Assembly: GCA_949879835.1 (NCBI GenBank)
Contig: CATLBU010000043.1
Coordinates: 1 to 6,353, forward strand
From: an uncultured Bacilli bacterium
GTDB lineage: Bacteria; Bacillota_I; Bacilli_A; RF39; UBA660
Length of the DNA stretch: 6,353 nt
Direction of reading: 5' to 3'
The position numbers and the translations under genes were made by a program. Shown piece after piece: positions 1-5,067 of this stretch. Positions within the stretch are counted from its first letter, which is position 1. Each line of letters starts with the position of its first letter. The notes beneath the pieces are model-generated. The model did not search any database. It was not told the origin of the DNA and worked only from the letters and a program-made list of their open reading frames with translations.

Positions 1-83
1 CCATTTTGAAAAAAAGCCCAAGATAAGAATATAAGTGCAGTAAAAGCCACAACGATTTGTCTTATAGCATATATTTTTCTCAT
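1..83 (-). CDS. Small membrane protein, N-terminal part (last visible cassette gene)
   Basis: An ATG at 83-81 opens a frame that runs off the left edge of the window; 27 residues are visible. They begin with a short basic stretch (MRKIYAIRQ) followed by a hydrophobic run (IVVAFTALIFLSWAFF) that fits one transmembrane segment or an uncleaved signal anchor. The ribosome binding site is strong: AAGAGGAG at 98-91, with 7 nt between GGAG and the ATG. The gene begins 16 nt after the repeat at 100-111 and has no room for its own promoter, so it should be read from the same transcript as the genes to its right. The family cannot be named from so short a piece. I am fairly sure it is a gene because RBS, start and repeat spacing match the other units of the array. 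Confidence 0.6.
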   Translation of the reverse strand, partial: MRKIYAIRQIVVAFTALIFLSWAFFQN

Positions 84-99
84 ATCTTAACTCCTCTTT

Positions 100-111
100 A
101 AATTGTAATTT
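100..111 (-). repeat. Cassette-junction repeat, copy 6
   Basis: Minus strand AAATTACAATTT, identical to five other copies in the window. It lies 2 nt after the stop codon of the PEBP-like gene and just before the RBS of the next small membrane gene. Here the palindromic arms extend by one base each side (TAAATT-AC-AATTTA, 99-112). Confidence 0.9.
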
Positions 112-113
112 AC

Positions 114-563
114 TTATCTCTTAAAATAACCGATAATAGTTCCTTTTTGTAGAATATGTCCTTTTATTGCTTTTAATAATTTCTTTTTCATACTATTAGA
201 TGATAAATCTAAAATATTATCTAACGAGTATATTGTATATCTATAATTGTGTTTTTGAAATATAGGTGGCTTTGCTCCTGCATACTTATGAAATCCATAA
301 GCAATGCCTTGTATCACATTGTTCATACTACCAACATCTTTTGGAATTATAGATTCTGCTTTTATGTTCCAAGCGATCCAATGTGTAAAATTCTTAATAG
401 GATGGCTTAAATCTTCTAATATTATTACTAGACTTTTTGCATTAGGTGATAGATTTTTTATTTTGAATTCTGGAGATATATTTTTTCCATATCCAGTATA
501 TTCTATTGGAATCATATTTCCATCTTTAAATGCTGTTTCAATTTCTAATTTATCATAATCCAT
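114..563 (-). CDS. YbhB/YbcL-type phosphatidylethanolamine-binding (Raf kinase inhibitor-like) protein
   Basis: A 149-aa protein of the PEBP family in its bacterial YbhB/YbcL form, normally a soluble beta-fold domain of about 150-180 aa with a small anion/ligand pocket; the physiological substrate in bacteria is unclear. Visible landmarks are GKNISPE at residues 26-32 (family GxNxSPxL-like), the pocket segment EDLSHP at 50-55 followed by THW at 60-62, and YAGAKPP at 94-100, which corresponds to the usual GYxGPxPP loop. The end (GHILQKGTIIGYFKR) matches the family's GHxL...G.Y close. I chose the ATG at 563-561 because AGAGGT lies 6 nt upstream of it; an in-frame ATG at 581 lies upstream of that RBS and has none of its own. 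The domain looks complete, without a signal peptide, so probably cytoplasmic. It sits between junction repeats at 583-594 and 100-111. Confidence 0.88.
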   Translation of the reverse strand: MDYDKLEIETAFKDGNMIPIEYTGYGKNISPEFKIKNLSPNAKSLVIILEDLSHPIKNFTHWIAWNIKAESIIPKDVGSMNNVIQGIAYGFHKYAGAKPPIFQKHNYRYTIYSLDNILDLSSNSMKKKLLKAIKGHILQKGTIIGYFKR

Positions 564-582
564 AATTGCACCTCTAATCATT

Positions 583-594
583 AAATTGTAATTT
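583..594 (-). repeat. Cassette-junction repeat, copy 5
   Basis: Minus strand AAATTACAATTT, identical to the other copies. It lies 4 nt after the stop codon of the DUF3267-like gene and upstream of the AGAGGT ribosome binding site of the PEBP-like gene. Confidence 0.9.
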
Positions 595-598
595 TTCT

Positions 599-1192
599 TT
601 ATTTTTTAAACCAGCACAAACCTTCTTTATCATCTTGTATATATGCTTTTTTTGGTACTTGCTTTAAAACACAATATACATTCAAATAATCTGGAGATGG
701 GGAAACTAATCCAATCATAGCCATAGCCCACATAATCGAATTAAGAATTTGATTATTAGAAATCATAAATATTATTAAAGGCAATATTCCCAGTAAAATT
801 GGCAATAATGACATTAAGATGAACTTTCCTTTTAACAATGGCTCTTTACATTTCATATAAAATATAAATTTTGATGGTATAAATCCTATATAAACCTTTG
901 CTCCTTTAGGTTGTGGAATTGCGTGTAATAATTCGTGAATGAAACAACATAAAAAACCTAAAACTATTCCAATAGGAATATAGTGTCTTATCATTGGAAA
1001 ATCATTCATCATATTTTTCTTTACAAAAATCAAACAAAAACAAAAAATCATAAGCGGTATTGCAAATATTAAAGATACCAACATATTATTTTCTGGAACA
1101 TTTAGTATTTTGGCATTTTTAGGTCTTTCATTCACTTCATCAAATATCGAATCATTTGCTTTTGTAATCCCTTTAAATATTATATTAGGCAT
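599..1192 (-). CDS. DUF3267-like membrane zinc metalloprotease
   Basis: A 197-aa polytopic membrane protein with the zinc-protease motif HELLH at residues 86-90, at the end of a hydrophobic segment (about 71-90). This is the hallmark of the DUF3267 'putative zincin peptidase' group, related in layout to site-2-type intramembrane proteases. Other hydrophobic segments lie near 36-57, 124-146 and 150-166. Asp168 in SPSPDYLN is a candidate third zinc ligand, by analogy with intramembrane metalloproteases. About 195 aa is a normal family length, so it looks intact. The start is the ATG at 1192-1190, with GGGGAGG at 1208-1202; extending to the TTG at 1210 would begin inside the junction repeat and swallow the RBS. 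The substrate is unknown. The gene is flanked by repeats at 1209-1220 and 583-594 and has no promoter of its own that I can see. Confidence 0.8.
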   Translation of the reverse strand: MPNIIFKGITKANDSIFDEVNERPKNAKILNVPENNMLVSLIFAIPLMIFCFCLIFVKKNMMNDFPMIRHYIPIGIVLGFLCCFIHELLHAIPQPKGAKVYIGFIPSKFIFYMKCKEPLLKGKFILMSLLPILLGILPLIIFMISNNQILNSIMWAMAMIGLVSPSPDYLNVYCVLKQVPKKAYIQDDKEGLCWFKK

Positions 1193-1208
1193 AAAACTGT
1201 ACCTCCCC

Positions 1209-1220
1209 AAATTGTAATTT
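1209..1220 (-). repeat. Cassette-junction repeat, copy 4
   Basis: Minus strand AAATTACAATTT, identical to the other copies. It starts 2 nt after the TAG stop of the 47-aa membrane protein and abuts the GGGGAGG ribosome binding site of the DUF3267-like gene. Confidence 0.9.
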
Positions 1221-1222
1221 GC

Positions 1223-1366
1223 CTATTTTACAATAAATCTATAAATTGCATAAGCAACCCATATAAGCCAAGAATATGCCCAAGCCTTAAATATAATACT
1301 TACTGTTAAATATACAATAGCAACTATTATTGCTATTACCCAGTTCATTATTTTTTTCTTATCCAT
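1223..1366 (-). CDS. 47-aa small membrane protein
   Basis: A complete short ORF from ATG at 1366-1364 to TAG at 1225-1223, preceded by a perfect AGGAGG at 1381-1376. The product begins with a basic, polar end (MDKKKIMN), then a hydrophobic segment (about residues 9-26, WVIAIIVAIVYLTVSIIF), a short link FKAWAYS, and a second hydrophobic, aromatic segment (about 33-45) ending in a basic tail. Two membrane passes are likely. I do not recognise a named family; the aromatic second half resembles that of many short uncharacterised Bacillota membrane proteins. The ORF fills the unit between the repeats at 1386-1397 and 1209-1220 almost exactly, which together with the RBS makes it a real gene despite its size. 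Confidence 0.75.
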   Translation of the reverse strand: MDKKKIMNWVIAIIVAIVYLTVSIIFKAWAYSWLIWVAYAIYRFIVK

Positions 1367-1385
1367 TGTCTTTTACCTCCTCGTT

Positions 1386-1397
1386 AAATTGTAATTT
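1386..1397 (-). repeat. Cassette-junction repeat, copy 3
   Basis: Minus strand AAATTACAATTT, identical to the other copies, with arms extended by one matching base (TAAATT-AC-AATTTA, 1385-1398). It lies 5 nt after the stop codon of the GNAT gene and 4 nt before the AGGAGG of the 47-aa protein gene. Confidence 0.9.
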
Positions 1398-1402
1398 AGC
1401 GA

Positions 1403-1978
1403 TTACTTTTTATATTTCATATATATTTTCTCATTAAAGCCTTTTTGTTTACTGTGCTTTTCTTTAATTCGTTCAAATTCCTCAAATCCTAAATTATTAT
1501 AACAATTTATTGCTGAAGTATTTATATCAGTAACATCCAAAACATAATCATTATAATTACTCAACTTTAAACTTTCTTTTATAAGAGTAGTAGCAATGCC
1601 TTTTCTTCTATAATCTTTTTTTACCGAAACAAATTCTATATATCCTGTTGTTATTGGATAATCCAATTTTGATTCAAATTCTTCCTTTAATACTAACTTT
1701 GCAATAACACCTTTAATAAATCCAAAATATTTTTTATATGATGAACTATCTGTTATAACTGCACGACCATTACAATTTGAAATAGCCAAAACTCCAACAA
1801 TTGTATTATTGACTTCTGCTACATAAAATTTATCAATTACGATTCCACTACTAATTGCTTTAGCAGTAGTATCAATATCCTTACATAAAACTGAAAAATC
1901 TTTTTCAAATGCTTCTGAGATACATAAAGCAATATCTTTACGATCACCATCTTTTGCTTTTCTTACAAGTATATTCAT
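1403..1978 (-). CDS. GNAT-family N-acetyltransferase
   Basis: A 191-aa protein of the GCN5-related N-acetyltransferase fold, which transfers an acetyl group from acetyl-CoA to an amine; the acceptor cannot be told from sequence. The N-terminus (ILVRKAKDGDRKDIALCISEAF) has the usual first strand and helix. The acetyl-CoA motif A is clear: strand YIEFVSV at 113-119, then RRKGIA at 124-129 (R/Q-x-x-G-x-G/A). Motif B follows as NTSAINCYNNLGFEEFER at 153-170. The ATG at 1978-1976 is preceded by GTGAGGT with about 6 nt spacing. The length is usual for a single-domain GNAT and nothing looks broken. It lies between the repeats at 1996-2007 and 1386-1397 and is one of the longer units of the array. 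Known GNAT roles include antibiotic or toxin modification and protein acetylation; none is specifically indicated. Confidence 0.92.
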   Translation of the reverse strand: MNILVRKAKDGDRKDIALCISEAFEKDFSVLCKDIDTTAKAISSGIVIDKFYVAEVNNTIVGVLAISNCNGRAVITDSSSYKKYFGFIKGVIAKLVLKEEFESKLDYPITTGYIEFVSVKKDYRRKGIATTLIKESLKLSNYNDYVLDVTDINTSAINCYNNLGFEEFERIKEKHSKQKGFNEKIYMKYKK

Positions 1979-1995
1979 ATAATTACCTCACTTTC

Positions 1996-2007
1996 AAATT
2001 GTAATTT
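1996..2007 (-). repeat. Cassette-junction repeat, copy 2
   Basis: Minus strand AAATTACAATTT, identical to the other copies. The TAA stop of the preceding small membrane gene (2008-2006) overlaps the first two bases of the repeat, so the repeat supplies the end of that reading frame. The GAGG ribosome binding site of the GNAT gene follows 6 nt later. Confidence 0.9.
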
Positions 2008-2170
2008 AATATCTAATTATATAGTAGATAACATATACCCAACTCATTAATCCATGAATTATTGCACAGTCAACAGAATGCCAATTTACATAACTTATAA
2101 CCATTGCTAATGCACTTCCAAAAGTTATACCTGTTTAAACTCCACCACTAACATTATTTTTTCTTTTCAT
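2006..2170 (-). pseudogene. Small membrane protein gene interrupted by an in-frame stop
   Basis: From an ATG at 2170-2168, with a good GGAGG (2182-2178) upstream, the frame reads MKRKNNVSGGV, then TAA at 2137-2135, then continues open for 42 codons (TGITFGSALAMVISYVNWHS... to ...VYVIYYIIRY) and stops at TAA 2008-2006. Read through, it would be a 54-aa protein with a glycine-rich polar start and two hydrophobic segments (about 15-28 and 36-52), much like other tiny Bacillota membrane proteins. One base change (for example CAA to TAA) explains the stop, which creates the palindrome GTTTAAAC. Translation could restart at ATG codon 23, but no convincing RBS precedes it. It is probably a recently broken gene; a sequencing error is possible. 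It fills the unit between repeats at 2191-2202 and 1996-2007. Confidence 0.65.
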
Positions 2171-2190
2171 ATTTATTCCTCCATTTAAAC

Positions 2191-2202
2191 AAATTGTAAT
2201 TT
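2191..2202 (-). repeat. Cassette-junction repeat, copy 1
   Basis: Minus strand AAATTACAATTT, identical to the other copies. It lies 2 nt after the TAG stop of the zinc ribbon gene and 8 nt before the GGAGG of the next gene. Confidence 0.9.
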
Positions 2203-2204
2203 AA

Positions 2205-2537
2205 CTATTTCTCTCTACAATGACATTCCAAATTTTCACAAGTACAATTAGGATTATAACCACTAGCACATTCTTCAGTACAAGTACATTTCCATCTTTT
2301 TAAAGTAGGAAATAATTTCGTACAATGTTCTTTCATTTCTTCATTAGTCATTCCTGCTTGTTCTCCATATTGAGAACACATTTCTATATATTCTTCCATT
2401 GTAACTTTATCTATAAACTCTCCATTTTCATAGCAATATTTACAATAATCATTATTGATGCTTCCGTCTTTATTTTTTCCTAATTGTTCATTTGATGTGA
2501 TAGGCATACCACAACTTTGACATACTTTATTTTCCAT
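2205..2537 (-). CDS. Zinc ribbon protein with cysteine-rich C-terminal tail
   Basis: A 110-aa protein, first gene of the array. Residues 1-83 match the 'putative zinc ribbon' group (Zn_ribbon_2 type): VCQSCGMPI at 5-13 gives C6 and C9, then YCKYC gives C32 and C35, forming a four-Cys zinc site, and the helical part ends in LFPTLKRWK, where such proteins commonly end. Here a further 27 residues carry seven cysteines (C84, C86, C90, C98, C100, C105, C107) spaced CxC-x3-C-x7-CxC-x4-CxC, looking like a second metal-binding module. No catalytic domain, signal peptide or membrane segment is visible, so it should be cytoplasmic; function is unknown. The ATG at 2537 has GGAGG at 2550-2546, 8 nt away. 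It is the gene closest to the promoter at 2596-2604. Confidence 0.82.
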   Translation of the reverse strand: MENKVCQSCGMPITSNEQLGKNKDGSINNDYCKYCYENGEFIDKVTMEEYIEMCSQYGEQAGMTNEEMKEHCTKLFPTLKRWKCTCTEECASGYNPNCTCENLECHCREK

Positions 2538-2559
2538 TTCTTATTCCTCCATTCTGAAA

Positions 2560-2577
2560 AACAAATTACTATTTGTT
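2560..2577 (-). repeat. Inverted repeat at array head: variant junction site or weak attenuator
   Basis: Perfect 7-bp inverted repeat AACAAAT-AGTA-ATTTGTT (minus strand) in the leader of the first array gene. The core 2574-2563 reads AAATAGTAATTT: it shares both outer arms (AAAT and AATTT) with the junction repeat AAATTACAATTT and differs only in the three central bases. Read on the plus strand it is AAATTACTATTT, one mismatch from the minus-strand form of the repeat. It lies 12 nt before the RBS of gene 1, the same place the repeat takes in other units. On the transcript the stem is followed by a short U-run, so a weak terminator or attenuator is possible, although the stem has only one G-C pair. 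Confidence 0.5.
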
Positions 2578-2595
2578 GCTCTGTTTAACATTTTA

Positions 2596-2604
2596 ATTAT
2601 ACCA
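2596..2604 (-). promoter_or_regulatory. Extended -10 promoter for the cassette array
   Basis: The minus strand reads TGGTATAAT from 2604 to 2596: a perfect TATAAT with a TGn extension, which can work without a good -35 (none is evident). It begins 3 bp after the relaxase stop codon and points into the array, with transcription expected to start near 2589, leaving a leader of about 50 nt before the zinc ribbon ATG. No comparable promoter can fit at the other six junctions, where stop-to-start gaps are only 27-36 bp and are filled by repeat and RBS. Confidence 0.55.
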
Positions 2605-2606
2605 TA

Positions 2607-4289
2607 TTATTTAGTTCTATAATACTCATTTACTTTTATTTTTTCGTTTTGCGAAATAGTTTCAATATCTTCACCATTAACTTTTTCTATTTCTTCATTA
2701 TTTTTATCATATAGAATGTATTCTTTATCATCAACTAAATACACTATGCCTCTATTATCAAAGCTAATCCATGCAATACTGTTTTTAGGCACATATAAAA
2801 AGTATTCACTATACGGAATACGAACACAATATTTATCTTCAGTAGATCTTGACTCATCTATCATGTGTTTACTAATAGATATACTTTTTATAAATCCCTT
2901 TTCATTTTCTAAAGATATACCTTTAATTTTTTCTAACTCGCTTACTTTGCTTTTCAAATAAGTAAGATAAGCATATTTTTGATTCATATCCATTTTCATT
3001 TTATTAGCAGTTGAAGTAATCTCTTGTACCTCTTCAGGAGTTTCTACATTTAATTCCTTCTTTAAATCTAAAAATGCTTGTACTTCTTTGGGAAGTTCTA
3101 AATCATCAGGATATATATCTTGTTGTTCTAAATATGAATTATAATCATCCAAATATTTTAAATAAAGGTTACATAAAGGAACTCTCAATTGTAATGTTTC
3201 ATGTTTTGATATTAATGATTGATATTCTTTTTCTTTTTCCTCAATATCACTTTTTATTTCTTGAATCTTATTTTCTAAAGATTCATAATTATAAATTTTA
3301 TGATTATTTAAAAAATTAATTGTATCTACTAACTGATGATAACGCCTAACTTCTAAATAACGAGAATTATAATATTTAAAATATTCTGAATTAGCATCCA
3401 AATCTTTCATAGTATATAAAACAGAGTGTTTAGATAATCTAGCAAGTTGATCATAAATATTTAAAATATCACTATCATTAACATTTAATTCATAATTTTC
3501 AAAATTAATATTCTTTTGATTTTTTCGTTTATCTCTAAAGAAGGATTTCAAAGACTCTTCACTATACTCTTCACCTAAAATTTTCATAGTTACAAATCTT
3601 TCTTTTCCATAAGGGCGAATGCGAATGTTTTTACCTGACTTTATTTGATAACCCTCTAGTGCAAGTTGTTCTAATAGTTCATCAAAAGAATAACATCTCT
3701 CTTTCAATGATTCTAGCATTTCTTTTATTTGCTTTTTCCAAGATTTATTTGCTAAATCATATAAATATTTATTTTTATGATAATGTCCAATTTTAGGAGC
3801 ATCTTCAATTATATGACAACCATGTTCTAAAGCTATCTGATCGCTAACATCTCTTAAACCATACAACCCTTCTAATGGATTGGATAAACGGTCTTCTAGT
3901 TTTCTACCTTTCAAATTAACTGCTGAAATGCAAAAATGATTATGAAGATGAAATTGATCCACATGGGTAGTTACAACAACTTGAAAATCTGGATACAATC
4001 TCTTCACAAGTTCCACGCCCATTTTATGAACTTCTTCTGGAGTTAAATTTTTTTCTTTTGGATCAAATGACTGGTATCCATGATAACAAGTTCTGCTTGA
4101 ATCATCTTCATCAATATAAAACTTTTGACTATTAGATAACATTTCATAAGGAGCAAGTTCTGCTGAACAATTGACTCCAGTTACCAACTTACCTCCCATT
4201 GTCTTTTCTGGATTCTTTATATAATCAATACATTTAGCTCTTCCTTGAATTCCATGTACTGCCCATCTAGCCGTTGCTGGTATATTCAT
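2607..4289 (-). CDS. MOBP-type relaxase (mobilization nuclease)
   Basis: A 560-aa relaxase, which nicks DNA at oriT, stays bound to the 5' end through a tyrosine and leads the strand into the recipient cell. The N-terminal domain shows IDYIKNPEKT at 21-30, with Tyr23 the likely nucleophile, a conserved YHGYQSFDPKE segment at 69-79, and the metal-binding motif HVDQFHLHNHF at 109-119 (HxDxxHxHNHF). After about residue 320 come long charged helices likely to form coiled coils (about 325-370 and 420-460), then a beta-rich tail (about 485-530). Length fits Bacillota MOBP relaxases. The start overlaps the upstream gene by 23 bp. I prefer ATG 4289 over GTG 4292 because GGG lies 6 nt upstream of the ATG, but the RBS is weak and translation is probably coupled to the upstream gene. 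The nuclease domain looks intact. Confidence 0.93.
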   Translation of the reverse strand: MNIPATARWAVHGIQGRAKCIDYIKNPEKTMGGKLVTGVNCSAELAPYEMLSNSQKFYIDEDDSSRTCYHGYQSFDPKEKNLTPEEVHKMGVELVKRLYPDFQVVVTTHVDQFHLHNHFCISAVNLKGRKLEDRLSNPLEGLYGLRDVSDQIALEHGCHIIEDAPKIGHYHKNKYLYDLANKSWKKQIKEMLESLKERCYSFDELLEQLALEGYQIKSGKNIRIRPYGKERFVTMKILGEEYSEESLKSFFRDKRKNQKNINFENYELNVNDSDILNIYDQLARLSKHSVLYTMKDLDANSEYFKYYNSRYLEVRRYHQLVDTINFLNNHKIYNYESLENKIQEIKSDIEEKEKEYQSLISKHETLQLRVPLCNLYLKYLDDYNSYLEQQDIYPDDLELPKEVQAFLDLKKELNVETPEEVQEITSTANKMKMDMNQKYAYLTYLKSKVSELEKIKGISLENEKGFIKSISISKHMIDESRSTEDKYCVRIPYSEYFLYVPKNSIAWISFDNRGIVYLVDDKEYILYDKNNEEIEKVNGEDIETISQNEKIKVNEYYRTK

Positions 4290-5067
4290 CACCTACCCAT
4301 TTGTACGAATCACCATCCAAACAATAAACTTCAGACTTTATCTCTTCAGCACATCTTGTAGCAGAATCTAAATCGTCAAAGCCCATAATAATTGAACACT
4401 CCAAATTGTCTTTTTCTTTATAAAAAGATAAGAATAATTTTTTCTTCATAGCTACATCACGAAAAACATTTACCTGTTCTTCAAAAACTGTCATATTAAG
4501 ATTATTTAAATCAAAATTAACAATATATTTTTTTAAATAAACGAAGTATTTATATTTATAATTAGGTACTTGTAAATTAGAAGGTCTAATCAAATATATA
4601 TTCCTATCTTTTTTTGTTATCCTTTTTAAGAATGATTCATCTGGAGAATACTTTTCTATTAGATTCATTCGTTGTTGAATTTTCTTTTCTGTATTAACTG
4701 ATAAGGTAGCAACTACCAAGTTTGATAATATATCAATCATCTCTATTATTTGAATATTTTGATTACTTATTTTAGTTACATCATTAGGAGAAAGCAAAAC
4801 ATTTTTTAAAATAGATTTTTGTTCATATAAAATTTCTCTTAATGTCTGAATATAATCACTAATGTATTTACAGATTTCTTGCTTTCCTTCTAAATCTTCA
4901 ATATAAATATTCTCATAAATACAAGCTGCTCTGATGTATTCTGCTAAGCAATCACCAAAACCATATTTAATAGCTTTCTCAGTTATGATTCTTCTTTCTT
5001 CTTCATTAAGCATAACATTAATTTTTTGTCTTCTTAATTTACTATATCTTTCATCTTGATTGTTCAT
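4267..5067 (-). CDS. MobC-like relaxosome accessory protein with C-terminal extension
   Basis: A 266-aa protein directly upstream of the relaxase. Residues about 15-50 (KINVMLNEEERRIITEKAIKYGFGDCLAEYIRAACI, split here as strand 15-20 plus two helices) have the pattern of the ribbon-helix-helix DNA-binding fold of MobC/Bac_mobilization proteins, which bind oriT and help the relaxase open it. Helical residues 60-135 resemble the rest of a MobC. The remaining half (about 140-266) is a charged alpha/beta region I do not recognise, making the protein about twice the usual MobC length. The ATG at 5067 has GAGG about 7 nt upstream and lies inside the end of the preceding gene (17-bp overlap); the relaxase start overlaps its 3' end. 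All three genes therefore look translationally coupled. The MobC call rests on fold pattern and position, not on a diagnostic motif. Confidence 0.7.
   Translation of the reverse strand: MNNQDERYSKLRRQKINVMLNEEERRIITEKAIKYGFGDCLAEYIRAACIYENIYIEDLEGKQEICKYISDYIQTLREILYEQKSILKNVLLSPNDVTKISNQNIQIIEMIDILSNLVVATLSVNTEKKIQQRMNLIEKYSPDESFLKRITKKDRNIYLIRPSNLQVPNYKYKYFVYLKKYIVNFDLNNLNMTVFEEQVNVFRDVAMKKKLFLSFYKEKDNLECSIIMGFDDLDSATRCAEEIKSEVYCLDGDSYKWVGDEYTSNG

Larger units (their letters stand above)
1..2577 (-). other. Array of promoterless gene units with identical 12-bp junction sites
   Basis: At least seven co-oriented small genes are separated by six identical copies of AAATTACAATTT (minus strand), one per junction, always between stop codon and next RBS. 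Site-to-site lengths, from the promoter end, are about 372 (from the variant site), 195, 610, 177, 626 and 483 bp, each holding one gene. The base after the repeat is always a purine; other flanking bases vary. The products are unrelated in sequence. The layout matches a gene-cassette array read from one upstream promoter, but the sites do not resemble integron attC sites, and no recombinase gene is in the window. Confidence 0.7.

Noticed and set aside
304..558. Plus-strand open frame of 84 codons
   Set aside because: Lies wholly antisense to the well-supported PEBP-like gene, has no RBS-supported start and gives no recognisable protein.
1767..1778. Near copy of the junction repeat in the opposite orientation (CCATTACAATTT on the plus strand)
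   Set aside because: 10 of 12 matches, but inside the GNAT reading frame where it encodes conserved-looking sequence; one such near match is plausible in AT-rich DNA.
1..2577. Classical integron with attC sites or a CRISPR array
   Set aside because: The repeats are 12 bp, lack the long imperfect palindromes of attC, and no IntI is present; the intervals are genes of very different length, not uniform spacers.
2560..2577. Strong Rho-independent terminator
   Set aside because: The stem has only one G-C pair and the following U-run is short; at best a weak attenuator, so I list it as an inverted repeat.
3187..3195. Nine-base match (AATTGTAAT) to the junction repeat inside the relaxase gene
   Set aside because: Partial match within coding sequence, no gene boundary nearby; expected by chance at this base composition.
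2716..3319. Two plus-strand open frames of 81 codons each (2716-2961 and 3074-3319)
   Set aside because: Both are antisense to the C-terminal half of the relaxase and reflect AT-rich codon use; no start signals or family resemblance.
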